This document shows, piece after piece, positions 8,251 through 18,776 of a stretch of 64,000 nucleotides of DNA. The position numbers and the translations under genes were made by a program. This DNA comes from Vibrio sp. Isolate34 (GTDB lineage: Bacteria > Pseudomonadota > Gammaproteobacteria > Enterobacterales > Vibrionaceae). How positions within the stretch are numbered: position 1 is the first letter of the stretch; every line of letters starts with the position of its first letter. The notes below the pieces were generated by a model. The model ran no database searches, was not told where the DNA came from, and was given only the letters and a program-made list of their open reading frames with translations. The stretch is from contig NZ_JAKEUO010000008.1 of NCBI RefSeq assembly GCF_022397915.1, positions 125,721 through 189,720 of the forward strand, written 5' to 3'.

Positions 8251-8370
8251 AATGCTTGAGTTAAAGCTAAGACTGACTAAGAGACAGAGAACGCATGTAT
8301 TCTAAAGAGTCGTATGATGACTCTTGCCTAACTTCTTATCTCTTAAAATCGCTATCTCATTAAGTAGGAC

Positions 8371-9201
8371 GTGACTGTGGTAAAACCAAACATAATAAAA
8401 ACCAGTGAAAACCCACTTCAGACCATCGAAGTTGAAGTGTTTGATGAATATGGCGAAAAGCTAACAAAACAAATTGCGTGCGAGCGCCCTCTTACCGTGA
8501 TGTTGAACTGGAAAGAGATCGTAACGCTGATGACATTAGGCTCGCGCCCGGAAGCGTTAGTCCTAGGTTATTTGAAAAACCAAAGCTTCCTGTCTGACCC
8601 AGAAGCCGTTGAATCAATCATCATCGATTGGGAAACCAGCTCTGCAGCGGTTATTACCAAAGAAGATACCAGCCAACTTGAACAAGCATTGAAGAAGAAG
8701 ACCGTAACGTCTGGTTGTGGCCAAGGCACCATGTATGGCAACGTGATGAAGCAGTTGGAAGATTACCAAGTGCCTCAAACCAAGATTAAGCAATCTGAAA
8801 TCTACACAGCTCTAGAAGCGCTGACTCATTACAACGACACCTACAAAAAAGCGGGTGCCGTTCATGGTTGTGCTGTTTGCAAAGACGATCAAGTGTTGTC
8901 GTTTGTGGAAGATGTAGGCCGTCACAATGCGGTTGATACCCTAGCGGGTGAGATGTGGCTTAACAAAGAAAATGGCGCAGATAAGATCTTCTACACCACA
9001 GGTCGTCTAACCTCTGAAATGGTCATCAAAGTAGCGCAAATGGGTATTCCTGTTCTGCTATCACGTTCAGGTGTCACACAAATGGGCTTAGACTTAGCAC
9101 AGAAGTTTGGCATTACGACGATCGCTCGTGCTAAAGGCTTGCGCTTCCAAGTATTTACTGGTGCAGACAAGGTTAGCTTTGATGTCAAAGGCGATCAGTA
9201 A
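8371..9201 (+). CDS. fdhD: Formate dehydrogenase accessory sulfurtransferase
   Basis: FdhD moves sulfur from a cysteine desulfurase to the Mo/W-bis-MGD cofactor before it enters FdhA, and is needed for formate dehydrogenase activity. The 276-residue protein shows the family features: a TSGCGQGTMYG loop near residues 113-123, a KKAGAVHGCAV segment, VEDVGRHNAVDTLAGE, and TTGRLTSEMVIKVAQMGIP. In E. coli the loop has a Cys-x-x-Cys pair; here only the first cysteine (Cys116) is present, the second position being Gly. Another CxxC (Cys167/Cys170) follows the GAVH segment. The start is a GTG preceded by TAAGTAGGAC. The gene is divergent from DUF3305. Confidence 0.93.
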   Translation: MTVVKPNIIKTSENPLQTIEVEVFDEYGEKLTKQIACERPLTVMLNWKEIVTLMTLGSRPEALVLGYLKNQSFLSDPEAVESIIIDWETSSAAVITKEDTSQLEQALKKKTVTSGCGQGTMYGNVMKQLEDYQVPQTKIKQSEIYTALEALTHYNDTYKKAGAVHGCAVCKDDQVLSFVEDVGRHNAVDTLAGEMWLNKENGADKIFYTTGRLTSEMVIKVAQMGIPVLLSRSGVTQMGLDLAQKFGITTIARAKGLRFQVFTGADKVSFDVKGDQ

Positions 9202-9242
9202 ACCACCAGTAAGCGTCAAATAGTGCTTATCTAATGATTAAT

Positions 9243-9278
9243 GGTGCAGATTCGTATCAGAGGCTGCACCTCTTGTTT
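9243..9278 (+). terminator. Probable terminator after fdhD
   Basis: GGTGCAG (9243-9249) pairs with CTGCACC (9264-9270) and is followed by TCTTGTTT. It lies 42 bp after the fdhD stop. The rest of the gap to the next gene (to 9529) is AT-rich and shows nothing else I can support. Confidence 0.65.
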
Positions 9279-9529
9279 GCCATTTATCCTACTTTCCTCC
9301 TTATCCGATTCTCTCATACCCTTATAACTATTGACCTACCATCAAGATTATCTACTTTCTATAATGCGCCTACAAAACCTTTGAATTAATAAGGTGTTAA
9401 TCCTATTCAATCTAATTTCTTGCTTTAACAACCCCATAGGCTATTAGTTACATATCCATCACTTAAATGTATCTTATAACTATTAAACATAGATGGATAT
9501 GAAATGTCATCGGCTAAAGGGAGTTAACC

Positions 9530-11419
9530 ATGAACAATCCATTGGAATCTCAGCATCGTTTGCTGTCTCTTTCTATTCGCAGTAAGTTTATTTTAATCAA
9601 CCTCACCCTGTTTATTTCTGTTTTTATCTATGCCATCTACGAGCAATTCAGCTTAGACAAATTGGAATCATTGGAGATCGCTGCGACCGAAAACCTCAGA
9701 AGCTCAGTTGATTTATTAACGCTTAGGCGACATGAGAAAGACTTCTTGTCCCGACACGATCAAAAATACGCAGAGCGTTTCGATAAAACCGCCGACACAT
9801 TGAATCAAAGATTGGTGACGTTGAACCAAACCTTAACCTCGCACGAACTTCACCTGACCGATAAAATGACAAAGATCTCCGATACCCTTCATCAGTACCA
9901 GAAACAGTTCCACCAGATCGTCAATCAAGTGAACGACATTGAACGCACAACCCCACCTTTGGGCTTTGTCGCAGCTCTCGATGGAAAAAGAACAGCGCTG
10001 AAATCAGTAATCGAATCAGAATCAAGTTTGGCACTAGAACTTGCGTTATTAGAGCTGACCGAAAAAGACTTTCATTACCTCGCACATATTAATAGCCAAA
10101 CGAATGCAGCGTTAACCAACGCTCTTGTTGAGTTTGAACCCTACTCCCAAACTTCGATTGCGACTGAACAAGCCTATTCCGAATATAAGGCTGCGGTTGA
10201 AACGTTGTTGATTGCTAACAGCAATCTAGGTTTGTCTGCAGAGTTGGGGCTTAGAGGCGACTTACGTAGCAATGTTCATCAAACGGAACAAGCCATTGAA
10301 GAAGTGCAGAATGAGATAAGCCAAGCGATTACAGCAGCAGTTAAGCACACACAAAACATGTTGCATCTGTTTGGCGCCGCTATCGTCGCTCTGCTTTCTC
10401 TGTTATTGGTGTTCATCGGTCGCAACATCCTAGGTCGTATCAAAGCGATAAACGTGATGATGGAGTCAATTGCCAACGGAGATGGCGATTTAACGGTTCG
10501 AATGAATGCTAAAGGCACCGACGAGCTAGCGCAACTAGCGCATTCGTTCGATACCTTCATCAATAAGCTGCATGGCAATATTAAAGAGTTGTCTGGTGTG
10601 ATGACGGTGTTGACCGATAGTTCGTGCAGCTCTGAAGAAGCGGCAATCAAAAGTATGAGTAATGCTGAAAAGCAGAAGCAACAATCTGAATCAGTAGCGA
10701 CGGCAGTTAATGAGCTGGTGATGACCAGCAATGAGGTTACTGCGAACATAGAAAATGCAGCAGCCAATGCCGAGAAGATCAAAGACAACGCACATCAAGC
10801 GCTTCAAGAAACACAATCAACCAACGACAGTATTAATGTCTTGGTAGAAAACATCGCAGAATCGCAAGATTTAATTGTGCAGTTGGAAGAGCAAAGCCGT
10901 GAGATCAATCAGGTCGTTACGACTATTCAGGGGATTGCAGAACAAACCAACCTACTTGCCCTTAACGCCGCGATTGAAGCAGCACGTGCTGGCGACCATG
11001 GACGAGGCTTTGCTGTCGTGGCGTCTGAAGTGAGAGAGCTTTCACTAATGACTAACGACTCGACTCATCAGATTGAATCGACTATCCATGGTTTGACGTC
11101 CGGTATTGCCAAGACTGTCGCTAAGATGTCGGCAAGCTTAGAACAAACCGAACAAGTTAAGCACCAAACTAAAGATGTGGTTAACGCGATTGAAGGAATA
11201 CACTTTCAGGTTGGGGAGATGTTCGACTTGAACAGCCAGATTGCGACTGCGTCTGAAGAGCAATCCATGGTATCTGCGGAGATCGACCGAAACATCAGCG
11301 ACATCGCTCACCTTGCCAGTGATACCTATACCGTAGTTTCTGGATCAGTACGTTGCAGTGAACAGGTGTCAAACGTTAGTGTGAAGCTAGAGAAGATTGT
11401 CGCGCAGTTTAAGTACTAG
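9530..11419 (+). CDS. Methyl-accepting chemotaxis protein with HBM sensor domain
   Basis: This 629-residue inner-membrane chemoreceptor has a first membrane helix at about residues 17-38 and a large periplasmic helical domain at about 40-280 with LRRHEKDFLSRHD and GLRGDLR, the two hallmarks of helical bimodular (HBM) sensors. The second helix is at about 283-302, followed by HAMP (to about 355) and the signalling domain with the hairpin tip [23 protein letters not shown] receptors known from Pseudomonas bind organic acids such as TCA intermediates; the ligand here is unknown. There is no C-terminal CheR/CheB pentapeptide. It is a single-gene unit preceded by an AAGGGAG ribosome site. Confidence 0.93.
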   Translation: MNNPLESQHRLLSLSIRSKFILINLTLFISVFIYAIYEQFSLDKLESLEIAATENLRSSVDLLTLRRHEKDFLSRHDQKYAERFDKTADTLNQRLVTLNQTLTSHELHLTDKMTKISDTLHQYQKQFHQIVNQVNDIERTTPPLGFVAALDGKRTALKSVIESESSLALELALLELTEKDFHYLAHINSQTNAALTNALVEFEPYSQTSIATEQAYSEYKAAVETLLIANSNLGLSAELGLRGDLRSNVHQTEQAIEEVQNEISQAITAAVKHTQNMLHLFGAAIVALLSLLLVFIGRNILGRIKAINVMMESIANGDGDLTVRMNAKGTDELAQLAHSFDTFINKLHGNIKELSGVMTVLTDSSCSSEEAAIKSMSNAEKQKQQSESVATAVNELVMTSNEVTANIENAAANAEKIKDNAHQALQETQSTNDSINVLVENIAESQDLIVQLEEQSREINQVVTTIQGIAEQTNLLALNAAIEAARAGDHGRGFAVVASEVRELSLMTNDSTHQIESTIHGLTSGIAKTVAKMSASLEQTEQVKHQTKDVVNAIEGIHFQVGEMFDLNSQIATASEEQSMVSAEIDRNISDIAHLASDTYTVVSGSVRCSEQVSNVSVKLEKIVAQFKY

Positions 11420-11460
11420 TGATTAACGCAAGCAAGTTGATTTATTGGGAATCGAAAAAC

Positions 11461-11500
11461 AAAAGGCCTCTACCTGATTGCTAAGATAGAGGCCTTTCTA
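11461..11500. terminator. Bidirectional terminator between the HBM receptor and ybiT
   Basis: AAAGGCCTCTA and TAGAGGCCTTT form an 11-bp perfect stem with a loop of about 14 bases. A-rich and T-rich flanks allow termination in both directions, as fits two convergent genes. Confidence 0.88.
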
Positions 11501-11552
11501 ATTTTGAATACGCACTAACGTGTTATTACGTATCAGCTCTCGCTACACGGTA

Positions 11553-13136
11553 TTAGCCACGTGCTTTCAAGAACTCAGCGTAAGTGCCGCGGAAATCGTT
11601 GATCTTGCCATCTTTGATTTCAAGGATACGAGTTGCTAGAGAGTCTACGAATACACGGTCGTGAGATACGAAGAACAATGTGCCTTTGTAGTTCTCAAGA
11701 GCCAAGTTAAGCGCTTCGATAGATTCCATATCCATGTGGTTCGTTGGTTCATCCATAAGAAGGATGTTTGGCTTGTGCATCATGATCTTACCAAGAAGCA
11801 TACGACCTTGCTCACCACCAGAGATAACCTTTACAGACTTCTTGATGTCGTCTTGGCCAAACAGCATACGACCTAGGAAGCCACGAACAACTTGCTCGTC
11901 TTCGCCTTCTTGGCGCCATTGGCTCATCCAATCAAACAGGTTCATGTCTGTCTCGAAATCGTGTGCGTGATCTTGATCGTAGTAACCGATGTTTGAGTTT
12001 TCAGACCACTTGTACTCACCAGTGCGTGGCTCTAGAGCGCCAGCTAGCGTGTTAAGTAGTGTTGTTTTACCTACACCGTTTTCACCGATGATAGCAACAC
12101 GCTCACCTACTTCGAAAATACCGTCGAACTTGTTGTATAGGTCTTCTTCAAAACCTTGAGATAGGTTTTCAACCACAAGTGCGTTACGGAATAGCTCTTT
12201 AGACTGTTCGAAACGGATGAATGGGTTTTGACGGCTAGACGCTTTAACTTCGTCTAGTTGGATCTTGTCGATTTGCTTAGCACGAGACGTTGCTTGCTTC
12301 GCTTTAGATGCGTTAGCAGAGAAACGAGAAACGAACGTTTGAAGTTCAGCAATTTGTGCTTTCTTCTTAGCGTTGTCAGACAGTAGACGTTCACGCGCTT
12401 GAGTCGCAGCCGTCATGTACTCATCGTAGTTACCTGGGAATAGACGAAGTTCGCCGTAATCAAGGTCAGCCATGTGTGTACAAACAGAGTTTAGGAAGTG
12501 ACGGTCGTGCGAAATGATGATCATTGTGCAGTTACGTTGGTTTAGCGTATCTTCCAACCACTTGATGGTGTCCATATCCAGGTTGTTCGTTGGTTCGTCA
12601 AGAAGCATGATATGCGGGTCTGCAAACAGTACTTGAGACAATAGAACACGAAGTTTCCAACCTGGTGCTACTTCGCTCATCAGACCGAAGTGCATAGATT
12701 CTTCAATACCTACAGCAAGAAGAAGCTCACCCGCTTTCGCTTCTGCCATGTAACCGTCCATTTCAGCGAACTGAACTTCAAGGTCGGCTACTTTCATGCC
12801 GTCTTCTTCGCTCATTTCTGGCAAAGAGTAAATGCGGTCACGCTCTTGCTTAATAGCCCAAAGCTCTTTGTGACCCATGATAACCGTGTCGATTACCGTG
12901 AATTCTTCGTAAGCAAATTGGTCTTGGTTTAGCTTAGCAACGCGCTCGTTTGGATCGTAGCTTACGTTGCCAGAAGTCGGCTCTAGTTCACCAGATAGGA
13001 TCTTCATGAACGTCGATTTACCACAGCCATTCGCGCCGATTAAACCGTAGCGGTTGCCTTCGCCGAACTTAACTGAAATATTTTCGAAAAGTGGCTTAGC
13101 GCCGAATTGTTGGGTGATATTTGCTGTGGAGATCAA
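11553..13136 (-). CDS. ybiT: ABC-F family ATPase YbiT
   Basis: This 527-residue soluble protein has two ABC domains and no membrane segment, as in translation-associated ABC-F factors. The first domain has GANGCGKST (near residue 34) and [10 protein letters not shown]; the second has GENGVGKTT (near 353), a modified signature SGGEQGRM and [10 protein letters not shown]. Between them lies the P-site tRNA interaction linker with a dense run of Arg, Lys, Ala and Gln (residues about 240-310). The sequence is very close to E. coli YbiT along its whole length (for example [16 protein letters not shown] and [15 protein letters not shown] segments). ABC-F proteins act on the ribosome E site; YbiT's exact stress or stall specificity is not settled. 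Monocistronic. Confidence 0.95.
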   Translation of the reverse strand: MISTANITQQFGAKPLFENISVKFGEGNRYGLIGANGCGKSTFMKILSGELEPTSGNVSYDPNERVAKLNQDQFAYEEFTVIDTVIMGHKELWAIKQERDRIYSLPEMSEEDGMKVADLEVQFAEMDGYMAEAKAGELLLAVGIEESMHFGLMSEVAPGWKLRVLLSQVLFADPHIMLLDEPTNNLDMDTIKWLEDTLNQRNCTMIIISHDRHFLNSVCTHMADLDYGELRLFPGNYDEYMTAATQARERLLSDNAKKKAQIAELQTFVSRFSANASKAKQATSRAKQIDKIQLDEVKASSRQNPFIRFEQSKELFRNALVVENLSQGFEEDLYNKFDGIFEVGERVAIIGENGVGKTTLLNTLAGALEPRTGEYKWSENSNIGYYDQDHAHDFETDMNLFDWMSQWRQEGEDEQVVRGFLGRMLFGQDDIKKSVKVISGGEQGRMLLGKIMMHKPNILLMDEPTNHMDMESIEALNLALENYKGTLFFVSHDRVFVDSLATRILEIKDGKINDFRGTYAEFLKARG

Positions 13137-13597
13137 TGCCTTTACCTTTTTAATGTGAAAAACGCCGCAACGTTACTTGTTCAGGGCTTTAACTGCAAGT
13201 ATTGATTGCAATTACCCGCTAATAAGTGAGCGATAACCTAGCTAAATCATAGTTTGAGATAACTCACATTTTTGATTTCTATTTATAGAGCGATAAATAG
13301 ACAAACTGTGCAACATATAAAGTATTAAGCCACTGAGTAAAATCCGCCTTATATAAAGACATATCTCTTATAAATAATTCAATATATCGCATAACAATCC
13401 GTTAAAACCAAAGCTTCTTTATACATAGCTATTCACAGCACCCTCTAATGCACAAATACTAGTCTAACGCCTGACAGTTTCATGATAAAACACCAAGATT
13501 CGGGGATAAAGTACTCGCCCTCATTAATGCATGAGATTTCACAAAGCTAGATTATCTAACTATAGTAATCCTAACCTCATAATTCTAAGAGACTTTT
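13137..13597. other. Non-coding gap between divergent ybiT and the membrane ATPase gene
   Basis: This 461-bp AT-rich stretch lies between two divergent genes. It must hold both promoters, but I cannot choose a convincing pair of boxes. No ORF, RNA gene or strong repeat is visible. Confidence 0.6.
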
Positions 13598-15943
13598 ATG
13601 CGTTCATTACCGCGCTTCTTATTCCTCATATTAGCCATGCTCTCATGGCCGAGTCATGCCAACTTGGAATATGAATTACAATCACAACCTCAGGTCTCTC
13701 ACATTGCCCAAGATCTGAGTAATCGTATCGATGAGCTTCCCGACCTTCTTTTTATGGAGGCGTCAGATAAGCGCAAGGTAAACCTATTGCTCGCTGAAGT
13801 GCTACGTGTTCAGAATCAGCAAATAGCAACGTTCGATAAACGACTTAAGGCCTATCGTGAAAACAGCGAGCCAAAACAGTGGTTCGATGTAGAGTCTAGC
13901 TACGTCACGTTGAACAGTTTGAATGTGAGCAAGCAGCACTTATTGGAGCAAAGCACCACAAGCAACAGAGAACGCTTGACCGGTTTTGGTCCTTACGGTG
14001 TTACCCAGTTCAAGCAAGAGTGGGAACTGACAAAGCTAAACGTCGAATACTTGGTGTATTTCCAAATACGCAGCTTCAAAGCGCTTATTAAAGACATCTT
14101 TATTTCTCCGGTTCCTGTGATTGGTGCAGCGTTAAAAGTGCTGTTCATCTATTTTGCGCTGGTGTGGTGGCTAGCGAACAGTAAAAGGTTGATCGAACTG
14201 TTTCGTGTTAACCTGCTTGAAGCGAAACCAAACCCTCCATTCCTGATTCGTTTAATTTGGTATGTGAGCCGTGCGGATAGAGCCATTGCTTGGTTAATTG
14301 CTATCACCCTGTCTCTGCGTGTGCTATCAAGTATCCCTAGCCTGCAACATCTGATATTCCTTGAGATCTTCACGTGGTGGATTTTAGGTGGCTCGATCGC
14401 AATCAGCTTCATTCTTGAGTTTGCATACCGCATGGGACGTACCTCAAACAAAGAAGTCATTGCGCTACGTCTTTCAACGATTCGCCGTTACGTATGGAGT
14501 TCCATTGTTGCTGGTGTGATTCTGCAAATCTCAAGCATCACGCTGGGTAAAGGCACCATCTACAGTTGGATTTACAGCGTTCTATTCTTTTGGTTTGTGT
14601 TGGTGACCATCTCGGTACTTCGATTATGGAGAGCGAAGGTATTCAATAGCCTAGAACATATCTCTGATCGCCCCGTGTGGGTTAATTGGGCGGTGAATCG
14701 CCAAGATACTTTTTTACTTAATATCATCGCGACTACGCTTGGTATTGCTTGGTTGAGTGTTTATCACTTCCAGCATCGCATCATGTCGCTGCTTTCAAAC
14801 TACACAGTATTCAGTCAAGCACTGGCTTATCTGTTTAGGATTGAAGTCGCTAAGCAGTCTGACCTCGATAAGAATCAGAAAAACTTAGTGCGTATTAAAG
14901 GCGATCAAACATACGAATACATTCTACCTGGATCCATCGACAGTGAGCTGATTGACTATGCGGGCGATGAAGTGAAACAGTTGTCTCGCTATCTGATGTC
15001 TGACAGCCCTGCGATTTGTATTTTGTCGGGCGAGCGTGGCGTTGGTTCAACGACTTTACTTTACACCCTATTGCACAAGGTATCGAACGCAGAGCCTATC
15101 TACGTAAGTTGCCCTTATGCGGGTTACCAAGAGCTGCTTTGTCACCTAGCGGTGAGTATTGGTTTAGAAGAGGAAGCGACTGAGATTCAAATTTTGGCGC
15201 ACCTACGTAAGAGTGAAACAACTTACTTAATCGCAATTGATAATGCGCAGCGCCTTGTTAAACCTATGGTTGGCGGCCTATCTGATTTGATTCGTTTAAC
15301 CAACTTGTTGCGTCGTTCTAAAAAGAACCACCGCATTGTGATGTCGATTGCGAAATCGAGCTGGCGCTTTGTAGACAGAGCGCGTGGTGAGCGTCTGTTG
15401 TTTGATTTGGTGTGCTTCCTACCTCGCTGGACAGAGAAGCAAGTCGGTGAACTGCTAACAAGCCGTATTAACACACAATTAGAAAAGCCACTGTCGTTCG
15501 ATGGTTTGGTCGTTCCTAAACAGTGGGACCAAGATGAGATGTCAGAGGAAGAGCGCGCGCGCCAAGGCTTCTATCGCATCTTGTGGCACTACTCAGACGG
15601 TAACCCGACTGTGGCACTGCGTTTCTTCCGTTTGTCTTTGAATCGAAACAAAGAGACGGATCAGGCCGTCGTGAGACTGTTCCACGTGCCTGAAGCACAA
15701 GAGTTGGAAAACATGCCGAAGCCTATGTTGGCTGTGTTGCGCTCTATCGTGCAACTGGAGATTGCGTCTCCTGAGGTACTGTCTGAGTGTACTCAGTTAA
15801 GCATTGCGGAAATAACCGGGATTCTGCGCTACTTTGAGAGCCGTGGTTACATTGGTTGGAATGAAGACAAGGCAAGAATCTCTGATCACTGGTTCCGTCA
15901 CATTACTAACGTTCTCGACCGTCAACATTTATTGGTGAAGTAA
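13598..15943 (+). CDS. Membrane-anchored AAA-type ATPase-like protein paired with MscS
   Basis: I do not recognise a named function. The 781-residue protein starts with a signal peptide (RFLFLILAMLSWPSHA), then a helical periplasmic region to about 165, then about six hydrophobic segments between 168 and 400 (for example VLFIYFALVWWLANS and FFWFVLVTISVLRLW). The C-terminal half is a cytoplasmic P-loop domain with GERGVGSTT at 478-486 and a Walker B-like YLIAIDNAQ at 543-551, then a winged-helix-like tail. Residue 484 of the P-loop is Ser where ATPases have Lys, so ATP hydrolysis may be impaired. The mscS gene begins one base after its stop codon, which suggests translational coupling and a joint role in gating or sensing at the inner membrane. 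Confidence 0.72.
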   Translation: MRSLPRFLFLILAMLSWPSHANLEYELQSQPQVSHIAQDLSNRIDELPDLLFMEASDKRKVNLLLAEVLRVQNQQIATFDKRLKAYRENSEPKQWFDVESSYVTLNSLNVSKQHLLEQSTTSNRERLTGFGPYGVTQFKQEWELTKLNVEYLVYFQIRSFKALIKDIFISPVPVIGAALKVLFIYFALVWWLANSKRLIELFRVNLLEAKPNPPFLIRLIWYVSRADRAIAWLIAITLSLRVLSSIPSLQHLIFLEIFTWWILGGSIAISFILEFAYRMGRTSNKEVIALRLSTIRRYVWSSIVAGVILQISSITLGKGTIYSWIYSVLFFWFVLVTISVLRLWRAKVFNSLEHISDRPVWVNWAVNRQDTFLLNIIATTLGIAWLSVYHFQHRIMSLLSNYTVFSQALAYLFRIEVAKQSDLDKNQKNLVRIKGDQTYEYILPGSIDSELIDYAGDEVKQLSRYLMSDSPAICILSGERGVGSTTLLYTLLHKVSNAEPIYVSCPYAGYQELLCHLAVSIGLEEEATEIQILAHLRKSETTYLIAIDNAQRLVKPMVGGLSDLIRLTNLLRRSKKNHRIVMSIAKSSWRFVDRARGERLLFDLVCFLPRWTEKQVGELLTSRINTQLEKPLSFDGLVVPKQWDQDEMSEEERARQGFYRILWHYSDGNPTVALRFFRLSLNRNKETDQAVVRLFHVPEAQELENMPKPMLAVLRSIVQLEIASPEVLSECTQLSIAEITGILRYFESRGYIGWNEDKARISDHWFRHITNVLDRQHLLVK

Positions 15944-15944
15944 A

Positions 15945-16832
15945 ATGAAGAAGTTATTTGTCCTATTACTTGTTGGCTTGGCGACGGCGGTAAGTTTCCC
16001 GACTTACGCAACGGAAGAGTTAGCCAATGTAGAAAACATCTCGAAGATTGCTAGCTTGATAAGGTGGAGTGGCGTGTTCTTCTCCATCCTCGTCATTGCC
16101 GCGATGTGGTTATTGCTTAAGTTCATCAACTCGATGGTGACGAGCTTTGGTAGCCAGTTCGTGCAATACCGAATGCTGCTGCAAAAGCTTCAGTCGTTTA
16201 TGCAGTTCTTCATCTATGTGAGCACGGGTCTTATCGTGTTCATGATGAGCTTTAGAATCAATGACCAAATACTGGCTCTGATTGGTGGTACCCTCGCCGT
16301 GTCTGTCGGTTTTGCACTGAAAGATTTGGCAGCATCATTCATCGCCGGTATCACGGTAATGATTGATAGACCGTTCCAAGTTGGTGACCGCGTCACGTTC
16401 GAAGGTAACTACGGCGACATTATCACTATAGGCTTACGTTCTGTGCGTATGAGAACCTTGAATGACGACATCATTACAATTCCGAACAACAAGTTCTTAA
16501 ACGAAGTGACCACCAGTGGTAACTATGGCGCGTTGGATATGCAAGTGGTGATTCCGTTTTACGTCGGTATGGATGAGGACATCACCCTCGCCCGTGATCT
16601 GATACAAGAAGCGGCCTCTTCAAGTCGCTACATCCACTTACCAAAGCCCGTGACTGTTCTGGTTAAACAGACGATCACCGACAACTACCTTGCGATACAG
16701 TTGACGTGTAAGGCTTATGTGGTGGACACCATGTATGAGAAATTGTTTGAAACCGACATTACCCTGCGTGTAATGAAAGAGTTTAAGAAGCACAACATCA
16801 ACCCACCGAAGATTTCAGTGGCAGCGCATTAA
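15945..16832 (+). CDS. MscS-family small-conductance mechanosensitive channel
   Basis: This 295-residue channel protein opens under membrane tension to release solutes on osmotic downshock. A cleavable-looking leader (FVLLLVGLATAVSFPTYA) is followed by two membrane helices and the pore helix TM3 (GGTLAVSVGFALKDLAASFI, residues about 109-128). The beta-domain signature IDRPFQVGDRVTFEGNYGDI and PNNKFLNEVTTSGN are typical of MscS. The cytoplasmic vestibule domain is complete. It is coupled to the preceding ATPase-like gene with a single base between them. A bidirectional terminator follows at 16889-16930. Confidence 0.92.
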   Translation: MKKLFVLLLVGLATAVSFPTYATEELANVENISKIASLIRWSGVFFSILVIAAMWLLLKFINSMVTSFGSQFVQYRMLLQKLQSFMQFFIYVSTGLIVFMMSFRINDQILALIGGTLAVSVGFALKDLAASFIAGITVMIDRPFQVGDRVTFEGNYGDIITIGLRSVRMRTLNDDIITIPNNKFLNEVTTSGNYGALDMQVVIPFYVGMDEDITLARDLIQEAASSSRYIHLPKPVTVLVKQTITDNYLAIQLTCKAYVVDTMYEKLFETDITLRVMKEFKKHNINPPKISVAAH

Positions 16833-16888
16833 TTGCAATTGGTTTAACGCTTGGAGAGTGAATTAATCTCCTAGTCAGCGACAAACGA

Positions 16889-16930
16889 AAACACCTCCGA
16901 ACTTATCTCAAGTGCGGAGGTGTTTTTTAT
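16889..16930. terminator. Bidirectional terminator after mscS and the Cache receptor
   Basis: AAACACCTCCG and CGGAGGTGTTT form an 11-bp perfect stem with T-run on the plus side and A-run on the left, between two convergent genes. Confidence 0.9.
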
Positions 16931-16967
16931 GAGGCTTTATCTGTGGTAACGCTTAGTGGTTTTGGGT

Positions 16968-18587
16968 TTACACCTTAAAGTACTTTAACTGTTCAGTTAG
17001 GTGCTCTGTGGTATTGGCCATTTTTTGGCTGTCTTCCGCGAGCGATTGTGAGGCTTGCAGAACTTCATTAGCCGCTAAGTGAATGCCAGTGACACTTTCA
17101 CTCATTTCCGTCGCTACTGTGCTCTGTTGTTCCGACGCTGCGGCAATCTGAGCCACCATGTCATTAGCGTTGTGCAGTTCATTCACTATGACATCCAGTT
17201 GTTGCCGTGTTTCGTTAGAAGCGACGACACTGTGATCGACTTTCTCATTACTGCTTTGCATCGCTTTAAAGGTACGTTCAGCTTGCTGAGTCAGCTTCTC
17301 AATAGTTGATTGCACTTCATTGGTCGAGTTCTGAGTACGACTCGCAAGGTTACGCACTTCATCAGCCACAACCGCGAAGCCCCTACCTTGCTCACCCGCA
17401 CGTGCCGCTTCTATTGCTGCATTCAGTGCCAACAAGTTTGTTTGTTCTGATACATCACGAATCACACCAACAACTTGGCTAATCTCAGTCACACCAGATT
17501 GCAGATCTTTGACTAGGTTATTCGCTGTCGAGATGTTCTCTGAAACCTGAGAGATGGTTGTCGACGTAAGCTGCATGTTCTCGTCGTTCTGATTTGCATG
17601 GTCGACGACCTTATTGGTGCTTGCGGCTGTGTTCTCTGCATTGACTGCTACATCTGAGATAGTCGCACTCATTTCTGTCATCGCCGTCGACAGTAATTCC
17701 AGCTGCGCATGTTGCGAGTTAACACTGGTTGCAGCCTCTTCACTGGCTTGTGCAATGTGACTTGCCATGTTGCTCGATAAGTCCGCCGATTCATTGGCAG
17801 TGCGAAGTGTGCTTTGCAGTTTATCAAGCATGGTATCGATTTGATGGCTCATATCACCTAGCTCATCTTTACGTGTCATGTTCATGCGTACACGAAGGTC
17901 GCCATCAGCGATCTTATGGGTGTTATCGATAAGCTTATTTAGTGGCACAAGGATGTTGTTGGAAATCGCGTAGCCCATCGCGAACAGTAAGCCTGACAAA
18001 ACAACCGCTACCATTCCTTCCTTAATGGCTAAGGCATAAAACGCCTCTTGGATATCCGCGACTAAGATTCCAGAGCCGATAACCCAGTTCCATTCTGGAA
18101 ACAGCTGAACGTATGAGATCTTGTCTTTGAGTTCGCCTTGAGGGCTCATCCATTGGTAATCAAGAAAGCCTTTCTCTTCTGGTGTACGAGATATGGTGAC
18201 CATTTCTCGCCAGTGATGCTTACCTGCGCCGTCTCTCAGGTTGCCGGCATTGGTGCCATTGAGTTCTGGCTTTAACGGATGGCTGATGATGTTGAGCTGC
18301 TGGTTAAGAATCCAGAAGTAATTGGTGTTGTCATAGCGAAGCGTCTTGATGGCTTGTAGCGCACGATCCTTTGCGACCTCTTCACCCAGTATACCGCGTT
18401 GGCTGTAATAATAGCTTGCCAAACTTACCGCGGTTTCGACTTGTGCACTGAGTTTATCTTGTCGCTCTTCCATAGAGCTCGCTCGCTGCTGCATTAAATT
18501 AAAGGTTGATGCCATTACCAGTAGAACGACCGATAAAATGACGATGGAGACGAGTTTTGACTTGATAGATAGGTTACTTAATTTCAT
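16968..18587 (-). CDS. Methyl-accepting chemotaxis protein with single Cache domain
   Basis: This 539-residue inner-membrane chemoreceptor has TM1 at about residues 10-30 and a periplasmic sCache_2 domain recognisable by NTNYFWILN and the closing segment [20 protein letters not shown]2 lies at about 188-208, then HAMP and a full signalling domain with the tip [20 protein letters not shown]. sCache_2 receptors often bind small carboxylates; the ligand here is not known. The gene stands alone on the minus strand, with about 270 bp upstream that hold its promoter. Confidence 0.93.
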   Translation of the reverse strand: MKLSNLSIKSKLVSIVILSVVLLVMASTFNLMQQRASSMEERQDKLSAQVETAVSLASYYYSQRGILGEEVAKDRALQAIKTLRYDNTNYFWILNQQLNIISHPLKPELNGTNAGNLRDGAGKHHWREMVTISRTPEEKGFLDYQWMSPQGELKDKISYVQLFPEWNWVIGSGILVADIQEAFYALAIKEGMVAVVLSGLLFAMGYAISNNILVPLNKLIDNTHKIADGDLRVRMNMTRKDELGDMSHQIDTMLDKLQSTLRTANESADLSSNMASHIAQASEEAATSVNSQHAQLELLSTAMTEMSATISDVAVNAENTAASTNKVVDHANQNDENMQLTSTTISQVSENISTANNLVKDLQSGVTEISQVVGVIRDVSEQTNLLALNAAIEAARAGEQGRGFAVVADEVRNLASRTQNSTNEVQSTIEKLTQQAERTFKAMQSSNEKVDHSVVASNETRQQLDVIVNELHNANDMVAQIAAASEQQSTVATEMSESVTGIHLAANEVLQASQSLAEDSQKMANTTEHLTEQLKYFKV

Positions 18588-18776
18588 AGCTGACTGACTT
18601 TATTATTTGTTTTGATTATGGATTTTCGACCAAGTTATCAAAAATTCGTACAGTTCAGATGATATGCTTCAAGATCGAAAGATATACACTGTGTTACATA
18701 ACCAAAAAGAGGTATACGTCAAACAGGCAGAGGTTGAGGTTTGGCTAGCGATAGATTAGTAGTGCGGAATTTTCGT

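Noticed and set aside
13137..13597. Possible small RNA or peptide gene in the ybiT upstream gap
   Set aside because: No ORF with a ribosome site, no terminator-like hairpin and no conserved motif could be pointed to.
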